Positions 50,259 to 64,000 of a DNA stretch of 64,000 bases are shown piece after piece. Origin of the DNA: Brienomyrus brachyistius. Lineage: Eukaryota; Chordata; Actinopteri; Osteoglossiformes; Mormyridae. Position numbers and translations under genes: made by a program. The notes beneath the pieces were generated by a model, which saw nothing but the letters and a program-made list of their open reading frames with translations, was not told the DNA's origin and searched no databases. The stretch's first letter is position 1; each line of letters opens with the position of its first letter. Where the stretch lies: the NCBI RefSeq assembly GCF_023856365.1, contig NW_026042401.1, positions 248,001 through 312,000 of the forward strand, in the 5' to 3' direction.

Positions 50259-51004
50259 ATGGCGACTGTTCATATGTGTCTAAGAGCAAACTTGGCTGAG
50301 AAGGCCTAAAAATATTGAATAGAATTTATCCATGGAGCGCAGGCTCCACCTGCTGGCCAAACCATTTCAATTCCTATTTCAATCAAACAGCTAAATCTCA
50401 GGCATGCTTCATCCGATTCTCACCAAATTTTACCCACTAATGTAGCACGGCCTCCCAGAGAGACCAACCAACTTTGGTGCCGATCAGTCAAACGGGGGCG
50501 CTACAGCCACTGTTCATATATGTCTAAGACCCACCTTAGTTAATTCAGCTGAAATATCCTTATTTTCCATCAAACATTCAAAGATTAATCACCCACTCCT
50601 TCATCTGAGTCCATATTTTCAATTTCCTTTTACTGTCCTGCCATCTGACTTTTACAAATTTATCAGCCTTCAATTATACTTTAGGCTGTGTAAACTGCAG
50701 CAATTGCAATTTTGTAATAAATTATCTAGCAGGTGGAGCCCTTGCTCCATTTATAAAATGCCATTGAATACTTTCAGCCTTTCTTCTGTCTAAATGATCA
50801 GCCTATTCTGTCCATTAGCTTCTCATGCTATTGTAGTAGTATTTCCTACTTTCTGACTATTTAAATGCATTGGCCAGCAATTACAGTCTCTATTTCATGT
50901 CCCATTATTATTGAACTTTTCATTTTATGCTGTGTACTCCATGTCTACCCACCTATTCTTTCCATTAGCTTTGGAACCATTTATCAATGCTTGCAGTTAT
51001 ATTT

Positions 51005-51178
51005 AAGGTTCCAAAGCACGAAGTGCTATGGAAACTTATTGTTTTTCTTAGGATTATTATTATTAAGGTTCCAAAGCACGAAGTGCAATGGAACCTTATT
51101 GTTTTTCTTAGGATTATTATTAAGGTTCCAAAGCACGAAGTGCAATGGAACCTTATTGTTTTTCTTAGGATTATTATT
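51005..51178 (+). repeat. Triple hairpin module (R2; repeated in R3-R6)
   Basis: Three tandem copies of the AAGGTTCC...GGAACCTT palindrome with its tail, starting at 51005, 51065 and 51122. The spacing of 60 then 57 bp differs by one ATT. The first copy has GGAAACTT instead of GGAACCTT. The same three-copy state, with the same mismatch, is at 54033, 57061, 59931 and 62801, so it was fixed before the array expanded. Confidence 0.93.
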
Positions 51179-51351
51179 ATTATTTTTCTGCCCTAAAACT
51201 GAATGTACAGCCTAAACCGTAAGTGCTAGAATTATGAAACTTGGTAGGATGATGTCAATTCCTCCCCGCTACTCAGATCATCCGACCCAACCATGTCGGC
51301 CAGATGGGGGCGCCGTGGCGCCCTCTAACGCGTTTTGATTGATATCTCCTG

Positions 51352-54300
51352 TCCTGTTAGTCCTATAATTGAAATTCATATTTCTACTGATAGAGACATC
51401 CTTGCCCTACCAACTTGCCATTTGGACTATTAAGCTCCGCCTACTTAGATTTTTTGCTAATTTGCATAATTTGCAAAACCTACTTTTGCTTGTAATTCCT
51501 ACACCGTCTGACGGAATCAGACAAATGAGGTATCAAACCGATCAGGTCTCTGAGCTGATGAATACTAATTCAAATAACCCTGATATTGGTCTATCATACA
51601 GCCACTAGCCACGCCCAAAAACTACCTAAATTTAGCTAGTATTTGTCTGACTGTTATAACTTGGCCATACCCTAGCCTACCTTCACCAAATTTTAAATCC
51701 TATCCCCGTACCCCATTCTGGGGACACTGTTGAAGGCGGGCCGCATTTCGTCAATAGGGGGCGCTACAACTAAAAACTGCCAATATCTCCTGACTTCCTT
51801 GACCGATCCAAATGAAATTTGGCATACATGTACTACTCTGAAGCCTGAGGTCAGGTATCTATCAGGGCAGTCATTAATCATAAAACCCTAGCCACCATCA
51901 GCCAATCAAAATCAAGCAGCATTCTGACAGGCCTTTGACAGGCTTAACAACAGCTGATCTGAACAAAAATAGGCTTGTACATTTGTCTCCTAACCACTAG
52001 CAATCCCTGCGAAGGCCACACCAATTGTCCACATGGGGGCGCTACAGCGACAGGATTTGCATTTCTGCTTATTTCTATTGAACTGTTAATGATAAAATTG
52101 AGATTTGTTACTTATCTAATGCACTGGCCCATGCCAAATTCAAAGCCATGTAGAACTTCATCCTATCTCTTTCCGCTTTTGCGTATTTTATAGGAGTCTA
52201 AAAACATGACATTTCGTTAACCTCCTTGGATTTTCAACCAACCTATGTAATTCTGATATCATTCAAATCAGGAGACAGTCCTGGTATACAATTATTCAAA
52301 AAATCCTAAACTTTCTATAAGGTACGGCGACCAGCCACATCCAGACCATACAGGTGCCACGCCCACTTCAATCAGACAGCTGTATCTCAGGCCTGCCTCA
52401 GCCAATCATGACCAAACTTGAATAAGTCATCAAGGACGGTAGTGGGTAAGGGCCCTCCAAATTTGGTGCCGATCGGTCAAACGGGGGCGCTACAGCAATG
52501 CAATATGTGTCTCTAAACCTGCAAAACCAGTGAAAGTGACATTTATCTCATTTCTGTTCAAGTCTCATATTACTGGTAAAAATCCTTTGTACTGCAAGTT
52601 CTGTGAGTCATGCCAAATCAAGATATATGTATTGCATAATAACAGTCATCTGCATTCCCTTGTGATATTTAAAAACGGATTAAATGAAATATTCCTATAA
52701 CTTTAACAATCTACACCCCATGTAAGTGATTCTGGTGTCAAGTCAATCAAGACACTGCCGTCAGGGATGATTATTAAAAAATACCTGACCTTTCTGTATA
52801 ATATGGCCACCAGCCACACCCAACCTGCATCATTTATAAGCCGATTTCAATCAAACAGCTAAATCTCAGGCATGCTTCATCCAATCCTCACGAAATTTGA
52901 TCCACTTATGTAGCACTGGTCTACAGACATACCCTCAAACTTTGATGCCGATCGGTCAAACGGGGGTGCTATGGCCACTATCTGTATACTCCTAAGATCC
53001 ACCTTAGGTCAAACAGCTAAATCTCAGGCTTGCTTCATCCAATCCTCACAAAATTTGATCCACTTATGTAGCCCTGGTCTACAGACATACCCTCAAACTT
53101 TGATGCCGATCGGTCAAACGGGGGTGCTATGGCCACTATCTGTATACTCCTAAGATCCACCTTAGGTCAAACAGCTAAATCTCAGGCTTGCTTCATCCAA
53201 TCCTCACAAAATTTCACCCACTAATGTAGCACTGGCCCACAGACAGACCCTCCAACTTTGATGTCGATCGGTCAAACGGGGGCGCTATGGCGACTGTTCA
53301 TATGTGTCTAAGAGCAAACTTGGCTGAGAAGGCCTAAAAATATTGAATAGAATTTATCCATGGAGCGCAGGCTCCACCTGCTGGCCAAACCATTTCAATT
53401 CCTATTTCAATCAAACAGCTAAATCTCAGGCATGCTTCATCCGATTCTCACCAAATTTTACCCACTAATGTAGCACGGCCTCCCAGAGAGACCAACCAAC
53501 TTTGGTGCCGATCAGTCAAACGGGGGCGCTACAGCCACTGTTCATATATGTCTAAGACCCACCTTAGTTAATTCAGCTGAAATATCCTTATTTTCCATCA
53601 AACATTCAAAGATTAATCACCCACTCCTTCATCTGAGTCCATATTTTCAATTTCCTTTTACTGTCCTGCCATCTGACTTTTACAAATTTATCAGCCTTCA
53701 ATTATACTTTAGGCTGTGTAAACTGCAGCAATTGCAATTTTGTAATAAATTATCTAGCAGGTGGAGCCCTTGCTCCATTTATAAAATGCCATTGAATACT
53801 TTCAGCCTTTCTTCTGTCTAAATGATCAGCCTATTCTGTCCATTAGCTTCTCATGCTATTGTAGTAGTATTTCCTACTTTCTGACTATTTAAATGCATTG
53901 GCCAGCAATTACAGTCTCTATTTCATGTCCCATTATTATTGAACTTTTCATTTTATGCTGTGTACTCCATGTCTACCCACCTATTCTTTCCATTAGCTTT
54001 GGAACCATTTATCAATGCTTGCAGTTATATTTAAGGTTCCAAAGCACGAAGTGCTATGGAAACTTATTGTTTTTCTTAGGATTATTATTATTAAGGTTCC
54101 AAAGCACGAAGTGCAATGGAACCTTATTGTTTTTCTTAGGATTATTATTAAGGTTCCAAAGCACGAAGTGCAATGGAACCTTATTGTTTTTCTTAGGATT
54201 ATTATTATTATTTTTCTGCCCTAAAACTGAATGTACAGCCTAAACCGTAAGTGCTAGAATTATGAAACTTGGTAGGATGATGTCAATTCCTCCCCGCTAC

Positions 54301-54379
54301 TCAGATCATCCGACCCAACCATGTCGGCCAGATGGGGGCGCCGTGGCGCCCTCTAACGCGTTTTGATTGATATCTCCTG
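51352..54379 (+). repeat. Macrosatellite unit R3 (3028 bp)
   Basis: Practically identical to R4. Has the 158-bp duplication (copy starts 52971 and 53129) and the triple hairpin module (54033 onward). Confidence 0.95.
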
Positions 54380-57300
54380 TCCTGTTAGTCCTATAATTGA
54401 AATTCATATTTCTACTGATAGAGACATCCTTGCCCTACCAACTTGCCATTTGGACTATTAAGCTCCGCCTACTTAGATTTTTTGCTAATTTGCATAATTT
54501 GCAAAACCTACTTTTGCTTGTAATTCCTACACCGTCTGACGGAATCAGACAAATGAGGTATCAAACCGATCAGGTCTCTGAGCTGATGAATACTAATTCA
54601 AATAACCCTGATATTGGTCTATCATACAGCCACTAGCCACGCCCAAAAACTACCTAAATTTAGCTAGTATTTGTCTGACTGTTATAACTTGGCCATACCC
54701 TAGCCTACCTTCACCAAATTTTAAATCCTATCCCCGTACCCCATTCTGGGGACACTGTTGAAGGCGGGCCGCATTTCGTCAATAGGGGGCGCTACAACTA
54801 AAAACTGCCAATATCTCCTGACTTCCTTGACCGATCCAAATGAAATTTGGCATACATGTACTACTCTGAAGCCTGAGGTCAGGTATCTATCAGGGCAGTC
54901 ATTAATCATAAAACCCTAGCCACCATCAGCCAATCAAAATCAAGCAGCATTCTGACAGGCCTTTGACAGGCTTAACAACAGCTGATCTGAACAAAAATAG
55001 GCTTGTACATTTGTCTCCTAACCACTAGCAATCCCTGCGAAGGCCACACCAATTGTCCACATGGGGGCGCTACAGCGACAGGATTTGCATTTCTGCTTAT
55101 TTCTATTGAACTGTTAATGATAAAATTGAGATTTGTTACTTATCTAATGCACTGGCCCATGCCAAATTCAAAGCCATGTAGAACTTCATCCTATCTCTTT
55201 CCGCTTTTGCGTATTTTATAGGAGTCTAAAAACATGACATTTCGTTAACCTCCTTGGATTTTCAACCAACCTATGTAATTCTGATATCATTCAAATCAGG
55301 AGACAGTCCTGGTATACAATTATTCAAAAAATCCTAAACTTTCTATAAGGTACGGCGACCAGCCACATCCAGACCATACAGGTGCCACGCCCACTTCAAT
55401 CAGACAGCTGTATCTCAGGCCTGCCTCAGCCAATCATGACCAAACTTGAATAAGTCATCAAGGACGGTAGTGGGTAAGGGCCCTCCAAATTTGGTGCCGA
55501 TCGGTCAAACGGGGGCGCTACAGCAATGCAATATGTGTCTCTAAACCTGCAAAACCAGTGAAAGTGACATTTATCTCATTTCTGTTCAAGTCTCATATTA
55601 CTGGTAAAAATCCTTTGTACTGCAAGTTCTGTGAGTCATGCCAAATCAAGATATATGTATTGCATAATAACAGTCATCTGCATTCCCTTGTGATATTTAA
55701 AAACGGATTAAATGAAATATTCCTATAACTTTAACAATCTACACCCCATGTAAGTGATTCTGGTGTCAAGTCAATCAAGACACTGCCGTCAGGGATGATT
55801 ATTAAAAAATACCTGACCTTTCTGTATAATATGGCCACCAGCCACACCCAACCTGCATCATTTATAAGCCGATTTCAATCAAACAGCTAAATCTCAGGCA
55901 TGCTTCATCCAATCCTCACGAAATTTGATCCACTTATGTAGCACTGGTCTACAGACATACCCTCAAACTTTGATGCCGATCGGTCAAACGGGGGTGCTAT
56001 GGCCACTATCTGTATACTCCTAAGATCCACCTTAGGTCAAACAGCTAAATCTCAGGCTTGCTTCATCCAATCCTCACAAAATTTGATCCACTTATGTAGC
56101 CCTGGTCTACAGACATACCCTCAAACTTTGATGCCGATCGGTCAAACGGGGGTGCTATGGCCACTATCTGTATACTCCTAAGATCCACCTTAGGTCAAAC
56201 AGCTAAATCTCAGGCTTGCTTCATCCAATCCTCACAAAATTTCACCCACTAATGTAGCACTGGCCCACAGACAGACCCTCCAACTTTGATGTCGATCGGT
56301 CAAACGGGGGCGCTATGGCGACTGTTCATATGTGTCTAAGAGCAAACTTGGCTGAGAAGGCCTAAAAATATTGAATAGAATTTATCCATGGAGCGCAGGC
56401 TCCACCTGCTGGCCAAACCATTTCAATTCCTATTTCAATCAAACAGCTAAATCTCAGGCATGCTTCATCCGATTCTCACCAAATTTTACCCACTAATGTA
56501 GCACGGCCTCCCAGAGAGACCAACCAACTTTGGTGCCGATCAGTCAAACGGGGGCGCTACAGCCACTGTTCATATATGTCTAAGACCCACCTTAGTTAAT
56601 TCAGCTGAAATATCCTTATTTTCCATCAAACATTCAAAGATTAATCACCCACTCCTTCATCTGAGTCCATATTTTCAATTTCCTTTTACTGTCCTGCCAT
56701 CTGACTTTTACAAATTTATCAGCCTTCAATTATACTTTAGGCTGTGTAAACTGCAGCAATTGCAATTTTGTAATAAATTATCTAGCAGGTGGAGCCCTTG
56801 CTCCATTTATAAAATGCCATTGAATACTTTCAGCCTTTCTTCTGTCTAAATGATCAGCCTATTCTGTCCATTAGCTTCTCATGCTATTGTAGTAGTATTT
56901 CCTACTTTCTGACTATTTAAATGCATTGGCCAGCAATTACAGTCTCTATTTCATGTCCCATTATTATTGAACTTTTCATTTTATGCTGTGTACTCCATGT
57001 CTACCCACCTATTCTTTCCATTAGCTTTGGAACCATTTATCAATGCTTGCAGTTATATTTAAGGTTCCAAAGCACGAAGTGCTATGGAAACTTATTGTTT
57101 TTCTTAGGATTATTATTATTAAGGTTCCAAAGCACGAAGTGCAATGGAACCTTATTGTTTTTCTTAGGATTATTATTAAGGTTCCAAAGCACGAAGTGCA
57201 ATGGAACCTTATTGTTTTTCTTAGGATTATTATTATTATTTTTCTGCCCTAAAACTGAATGTACAGCCTAAACCGTAAGTGCTAGAATTATGAAACTTGG

Positions 57301-57407
57301 TAGGATGATGTCAATTCCTCCCCGCTACTCAGATCATCCGACCCAACCATGTCGGCCAGATGGGGGCGCCGTGGCGCCCTCTAACGCGTTTTGATTGATA
57401 TCTCCTG
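54380..57407 (+). repeat. Macrosatellite unit R4 (3028 bp)
   Basis: Same as R3 in length and content. The 158-bp duplication starts at 55999 and 56157 and the hairpins at 57061 onward. Confidence 0.95.
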
Positions 57408-60277
57408 TCCTGTTAGTCCTATAATTGAAATTCATATTTCTACTGATAGAGACATCCTTGCCCTACCAACTTGCCATTTGGACTATTAAGCTCCGCCTAC
57501 TTAGATTTTTTGCTAATTTGCATAATTTGCAAAACCTACTTTTGCTTGTAATTCCTACACCGTCTGACGGAATCAGACAAATGAGGTATCAAACCGATCA
57601 GGTCTCTGAGCTGATGAATACTAATTCAAATAACCCTGATATTGGTCTATCATACAGCCACTAGCCACGCCCAAAAACTACCTAAATTTAGCTAGTATTT
57701 GTCTGACTGTTATAACTTGGCCATACCCTAGCCTACCTTCACCAAATTTTAAATCCTATCCCCGTACCCCATTCTGGGGACACTGTTGAAGGCGGGCCGC
57801 ATTTCGTCAATAGGGGGCGCTACAACTAAAAACTGCCAATATCTCCTGACTTCCTTGACCGATCCAAATGAAATTTGGCATACATGTACTACTCTGAAGC
57901 CTGAGGTCAGGTATCTATCAGGGCAGTCATTAATCATAAAACCCTAGCCACCATCAGCCAATCAAAATCAAGCAGCATTCTGACAGGCCTTTGACAGGCT
58001 TAACAACAGCTGATCTGAACAAAAATAGGCTTGTACATTTGTCTCCTAACCACTAGCAATCCCTGCGAAGGCCACACCAATTGTCCACATGGGGGCGCTA
58101 CAGCGACAGGATTTGCATTTCTGCTTATTTCTATTGAACTGTTAATGATAAAATTGAGATTTGTTACTTATCTAATGCACTGGCCCATGCCAAATTCAAA
58201 GCCATGTAGAACTTCATCCTATCTCTTTCCGCTTTTGCATATTTTATAGGAGTCTAAAAACATGACATTTCGTTAACCTCCTTGGATTTTCAACCAACCT
58301 ATGTAATTCTGATATCATTCAAATCAGGAGACAGTCCTGGTATACAATTATTCAAAAAATCCTAAACTTTCTATAAGGTACGGCGACCAGCCACATCCAG
58401 ACCATACAGGTGCCACGCCCACTTCAATCAGACAGCTGTATCTCAGGCCTGCCTCAGCCAATCACTACCAAACTTGAATAAGTCATCAAGGACGGTAGTG
58501 GGTAAGGGCCCTCCAAATTTGGTGCCGATCGGTCAAACGGGGGCGCTACAGCAATGCAATATGTGTCTCTAAACCTGCAAAACCAGTGAAAGTGACATTT
58601 ATCTCATTTCTGTTCAAGTCTCATATTACTGGTAAAAATCCTTTGTACTGCAAGTTCTGTGAGTCATGCCAAATCAAGATATATGTATTGCATAATAACA
58701 GTCATCTGCATTCCCTTGTGATATTTAAAAACGGATTAAATGAAATATTCCTATAACTTTAACAATCTACACCCCATGTAAGTGATTCTGGTGTCAAGTC
58801 AATCAAGACACTGCCGTCAGGGATGATTATTAAAAAATACCTGACCTTTCTGTATAATATGGCCACCAGCCACACCCAACCTGCATCATTTATAAGCCGA
58901 TTTCAATCAAACAGCTAAATCTCAGGCGTGCTTCATCCAATCCTCACGAAATTTGATCCACTTATGTAGCACTGGTCTACAGACATACCCTCAAACTTTG
59001 ATGCCGATCGGTCAAACGGGGGTGCTATGGCCACTATCTGTATACTCCTAAGATCCACCTTAGGTCAAACAGCTAAATCTCAGGCTTGCTTCATCCAATC
59101 CTCACAAAATTTCACCCACTAATGTAGCACTGGCCCACAGACAGACCCTCCAACTTTGATGTCGATCGGTCAAACGGGGGCGCTATGGCGACTGTTCATA
59201 TGTGTCTAAGAGCAAACTTGGCTGAGAAGGCCTAAAAATATTGAATAGAATTTATCCATGGAGCGCAGGCTCCACCTGCTGGCCAAACCATTTCAATTCC
59301 TATTTCAATCAAACAGCTAAATCTCAGGCATGCTTCATCCGATTCTCACCAAATTTTACCCACTAATGTAGCACGGCCTCCCAGAGAGACCAACCAACTT
59401 TGGTGCCGATCAGTCAAACGGGGGCGCTACAGCCACTGTTCATATATGTCTAAGACCCACCTTAGTTAATTCAGCTGAAATATCCTTATTTTCCATCAAA
59501 CATTCAAAGATTAATCACCCACTCCTTCATCTGAGTCCATATTTTCAATTTCCTTTTACTGTCCTGCCATCTGACTTTTACAAATTTATCAGCCTTCAAT
59601 TATACTTTAGGCTGTGTAAACTGCAGCAATTGCAATTTTGTAATAAATTATCTAGCAGGTGGAGCCCTTGCTCCATTTATAAAATGCCATTGAATACTTT
59701 CAGCCTTTCTTCTGTCTAAATGATCAGCCTATTCTGTCCATTAGCTTCTCATGCTATTGTAGTAGTATTTCCTACTTTCTGACTATTTAAATGCATTGGC
59801 CAGCAATTACAGTCTCTATTTCATGTCCCATTATTATTGAACTTTTCATTTTATGCTGTGTACTCCATGTCTACCCACCTATTCTTTCCATTAGCTTTGG
59901 AACCATTTATCAATGCTTGCAGTTATATTTAAGGTTCCAAAGCACGAAGTGCTATGGAAACTTATTGTTTTTCTTAGGATTATTATTATTAAGGTTCCAA
60001 AGCACGAAGTGCAATGGAACCTTATTGTTTTTCTTAGGATTATTATTAAGGTTCCAAAGCACGAAGTGCAATGGAACCTTATTGTTTTTCTTAGGATTAT
60101 TATTATTATTTTTCTGCCCTAAAACTGAATGTACAGCCTAAACCGTAAGTGCTAGAATTATGAAACTTGGTAGGATGATGTCAATTCCTCCCCGCTACTC
60201 AGATCATCCGACCCAACCATGTCGGCCAGATGGGGGCGCCGTGGCGCCCTCTAACGCGTTTTGATTGATATCTCCTG
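57408..60277 (+). repeat. Macrosatellite unit R5 (2870 bp)
   Basis: Exactly 158 bp shorter than R4 because the internal duplication is absent. The triple hairpin is kept (59931 onward). It has TTTTGCATATTTTAT at about 58232 where R4 has TTTTGCGTATTTTAT. Confidence 0.95.
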
Positions 60278-63147
60278 TCCTGTTAGTCCTATAATTGAAA
60301 TTCATATTTCTACTGATAGAGACATCCTTGCCCTACCAACTTGCCATTTGGACTATTAAGCTCCGCCTACTTAGATTTTTTGCTAATTTGCATAATTTGC
60401 AAAACCTACTTTTGCTTGTAATTCCTACACCGTCTGACGGAATCAGACAAATGAGGTATCAAACCGATCAGGTCTCTGAGCTGATGAATACTAATTCAAA
60501 TAACCCTGATATTGGTCTATCATACAGCCACTAGCCACGCCCAAAAACTACCTAAATTTAGCTAGTATTTGTCTGACTGTTATAACTTGGCCATACCCTA
60601 GCCTACCTTCACCAAATTTTAAATCCTATCCCCGTACCCCATTCTGGGGACACTGTTGAAGGCGGGCCGCATTTCGTCAATAGGGGGCGCTACAACTAAA
60701 AACTGCCAATATCTCCTGACTTCCTTGACCGATCCAAATGAAATTTGGCATACATGTACTACTCTGAAGCCTGAGGTCAGGTATCTATCAGGGCAGTCAT
60801 TAATCATAAAACCCTAGCCACCATCAGCCAATCAAAATCAAGCAGCATTCTGACAGGCCTTTGACAGGCTTAACAACAGCTGATCTGAACAAAAATAGGC
60901 TTGTACATTTGTCTCCTAACCACTAGCAATCCCTGCGAAGGCCACACCAATTGTCCACATGGGGGCGCTACAGCGACAGGATTTGCATTTCTGCTTATTT
61001 CTATTGAACTGTTAATGATAAAATTGAGATTTGTTACTTATCTAATGCACTGGCCCATGCCAAATTCAAAGCCATGTAGAACTTCATCCTATCTCTTTCC
61101 GCTTTTGCGTATTTTATAGGAGTCTAAAAACATGACATTTCGTTAACCTCCTTGGATTTTCAACCAACCTATGTAATTCTGATATCATTCAAATCAGGAG
61201 ACAGTCCTGGTATACAATTATTCAAAAAATCCTAAACTTTCTATAAGGTACGGCGACCAGCCACATCCAGACCATACAGGTGCCACGCCCACTTCAATCA
61301 GACAGCTGTATCTCAGGCCTGCCTCAGCCAATCATGACCAAACTTGAATAAGTCATCAAGGACGGTAGTGGGTAAGGGCCCTCCAAATTTGGTGCCGATC
61401 GGTCAAACGGGGGCGCTACAGCAATGCAATATGTGTCTCTAAACCTGCAAAACCAGTGAAAGTGACATTTATCTCATTTCTGTTCAAGTCTCATATTACT
61501 GGTAAAAATCCTTTGTACTGCAAGTTCTGTGAGTCATGCCAAATCAAGATATATGTATTGCATAATAACAGTCATCTGCATTCCCTTGTGATATTTAAAA
61601 ACGGATTAAATGAAATATTCCTATAACTTTAACAATCTACACCCCATGTAAGTGATTCTGGTGTCAAGTCAATCAAGACACTGCCGTCAGGGATGATTAT
61701 TAAAAAATACCTGACCTTTCTGTATAATATGGCCACCAGCCACACCCAACCTGCATCATTTATAAGCCGATTTCAATCAAACAGCTAAATCTCAGGCGTG
61801 CTTCATCCAATCCTCACGAAATTTGATCCACTTATGTAGCACTGGTCTACAGACATACCCTCAAACTTTGATGCCGATCGGTCAAACGGGGGTGCTATGG
61901 CCACTATCTGTATACTCCTAAGATCCACCTTAGGTCAAACAGCTAAATCTCAGGCTTGCTTCATCCAATCCTCACAAAATTTCACCCACTAATGTAGCAC
62001 TGGCCCACAGACAGACCCTCCAACTTTGATGTCGATCGGTCAAACGGGGGCGCTATGGCGACTGTTCATATGTGTCTAAGAGCAAACTTGGCTGAGAAGG
62101 CCTAAAAATATTGAATAGAATTTATCCATGGAGCGCAGGCTCCACCTGCTGGCCAAACCATTTCAATTCCTATTTCAATCAAACAGCTAAATCTCAGGCA
62201 TGCTTCATCCGATTCTCACCAAATTTTACCCACTAATGTAGCACGGCCTCCCAGAGAGACCAACCAACTTTGGTGCCGATCAGTCAAACGGGGGCGCTAC
62301 AGCCACTGTTCATATATGTCTAAGACCCACCTTAGTTAATTCAGCTGAAATATCCTTATTTTCCATCAAACATTCAAAGATTAATCACCCACTCCTTCAT
62401 CTGAGTCCATATTTTCAATTTCCTTTTACTGTCCTGCCATCTGACTTTTACAAATTTATCAGCCTTCAATTATACTTTAGGCTGTGTAAACTGCAGCAAT
62501 TGCAATTTTGTAATAAATTATCTAGCAGGTGGAGCCCTTGCTCCATTTATAAAATGCCATTGAATACTTTCAGCCTTTCTTCTGTCTAAATGATCAGCCT
62601 ATTCTGTCCATTAGCTTCTCATGCTATTGTAGTAGTATTTCCTACTTTCTGACTATTTAAATGCATTGGCCAGCAATTACAGTCTCTATTTCATGTCCCA
62701 TTATTATTGAACTTTTCATTTTATGCTGTGTACTCCATGTCTACCCACCTATTCTTTCCATTAGCTTTGGAACCATTTATCAATGCTTGCAGTTATATTT
62801 AAGGTTCCAAAGCACGAAGTGCTATGGAAACTTATTGTTTTTCTTAGGATTATTATTATTAAGGTTCCAAAGCACGAAGTGCAATGGAACCTTATTGTTT
62901 TTCTTAGGATTATTATTAAGGTTCCAAAGCACGAAGTGCAATGGAACCTTATTGTTTTTCTTAGGATTATTATTATTATTTTTCTGCCCTAAAACTGAAT
63001 GTACAGCCTAAACCGTAAGTGCTAGAATTATGAAACTTGGTAGGATGATGTCAATTCCTCCCCGCTACTCAGATCATCCGACCCAACCATGTCGGCCAGA
63101 TGGGGGCGCCGTGGCGCCCTCTAACGCGTTTTGATTGATATCTCCTG
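60278..63147 (+). repeat. Macrosatellite unit R6 (2870 bp)
   Basis: As R5 in structure (hairpins from 62801), but it alternates at two markers: TTTTGCGTATTTTAT, and AATCATGACCAAAC instead of AATCACTACCAAAC. Confidence 0.95.
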
Positions 63148-64000
63148 TCCTGTTAGTCCTATAATTGAAATTCATATTTCTACTGATAGAGACATCCTTG
63201 CCCTACCAACTTGCCATTTGGACTATTAAGCTCCGCCTACTTAGATTTTTTGCTAATTTGCATAATTTGCAAAACCTACTTTTGCTTGTAATTCCTACAC
63301 CGTCTGACGGAATCAGACAAATGAGGTATCAAACCGATCAGGTCTCTGAGCTGATGAATACTAATTCAAATAACCCTGATATTGGTCTATCATACAGCCA
63401 CTAGCCACGCCCAAAAACTACCTAAATTTAGCTAGTATTTGTCTGACTGTTATAACTTGGCCATACCCTAGCCTACCTTCACCAAATTTTAAATCCTATC
63501 CCCGTACCCCATTCTGGGGACACTGTTGAAGGCGGGCCGCATTTCGTCAATAGGGGGCGCTACAACTAAAAACTGCCAATATCTCCTGACTTCCTTGACC
63601 GATCCAAATGAAATTTGGCATACATGTACTACTCTGAAGCCTGAGGTCAGGTATCTATCAGGGCAGTCATTAATCATAAAACCCTAGCCACCATCAGCCA
63701 ATCAAAATCAAGCAGCATTCTGACAGGCCTTTGACAGGCTTAACAACAGCTGATCTGAACAAAAATAGGCTTGTACATTTGTCTCCTAACCACTAGCAAT
63801 CCCTGCGAAGGCCACACCAATTGTCCACATGGGGGCGCTACAGCGACAGGATTTGCATTTCTGCTTATTTCTATTGAACTGTTAATGATAAAATTGAGAT
63901 TTGTTACTTATCTAATGCACTGGCCCATGCCAAATTCAAAGCCATGTAGAACTTCATCCTATCTCTTTCCGCTTTTGCATATTTTATAGGAGTCTAAAAA
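63148..64000 (+). repeat. Macrosatellite unit R7, cut by the window end
   Basis: First 853 bp of a further unit; the R5-type TTTTGCATATTTTAT marker is present at about 63972. Confidence 0.95.

Larger units (their letters stand above)
48324..51351 (+). repeat. Macrosatellite unit R2, counterpart of L3 with expansions
   Basis: Shares the private variants of L3 (about 48680, 48975 and 49218). It is 320 bp longer because of a 158-bp sub-repeat duplication (49943-50100) and a triple hairpin module (51005-51178). Confidence 0.94.
44255..64000 (+). repeat. Right macrosatellite array, same family and orientation as the left
   Basis: Partial first unit 44255-45473, then unit starts at 45474, 48324, 51352, 54380, 57408, 60278 and 63148, with lengths 2850, 3028, 3028, 3028, 2870 and 2870 bp, continuing past the window end. 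The array is not a simple continuation of the left one. The left edge stops at unit position about 2310 and this one starts at about 1240. The variant TCAGATCATCCGACCC marks the right array, against TCAGATAATCCGA or TCAGGTAATCCGA on the left. Confidence 0.97.

Overview
The window looks like vertebrate nuclear DNA, most probably from a ray-finned fish. The reasons are intron-containing genes with GT-AG sites, a Helentron-type rolling-circle transposon with a C-terminal endonuclease as described from fish, a SINE-like repeat starting with a TTTATTGATCCCTG-type head, and a very large tandem satellite with the GGGGGCGCTA blocks I associate with teleost repeats. The species assignment is inference.

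Layout. (1) Positions 1-24,512 are a macrosatellite array: eight full head-to-tail units of 2.70-2.85 kb and a diverged, truncated ninth. (2) Positions 24,513-44,254 are about 20 kb of mostly single-copy DNA. It holds weak exon-like duplications on the minus strand (25.4-26.1 kb), a C-rich degenerate repeat (26.94-27.42 kb), and a nearly complete Helentron on the minus strand (coding region 27,487-35,746, broken by one frameshift). It also holds a SINE-like copy (36.1 kb), a LINE remnant (37.2 kb), a putative small spliced minus-strand gene or lncRNA with a duplicated promoter and first exon (37.5-40.9 kb), and an intact three-exon plus-strand gene for an RPA-like OB-fold/zinc-ribbon protein (41,286-42,824). 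(3) Positions 44,255-64,000 are a second macrosatellite array in the same orientation, with units of 2.85-3.03 kb. The window begins and ends inside satellite.

The Helentron reading frame codes for about 2,750 residues across the two frames. In order it has a repetitive basic N-terminus, a cysteine-protease domain whose Gln/Cys/Asp-x-His layout resembles the herpesvirus tegument deubiquitinase fold, an OTU protease, twelve exact 18-residue repeats, a Cys-rich region, a DUF6570-like region, the Helitron HUH/Y2 replication initiator, a PIF1-family helicase and an exonuclease-endonuclease-phosphatase (EEP) domain. Two lesions are visible: a one-base frameshift near 31,680, and a D-to-H change in the last EEP motif.

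The satellite units have no credible protein-coding gene. Each is a mosaic of diverged sub-repeats of about 160 bp, several perfect or near-perfect hairpins, and small modules that explain the length differences between units. Shared private variants in the same unit order on both sides of the single-copy island point to exchange or segmental duplication between the two arrays.
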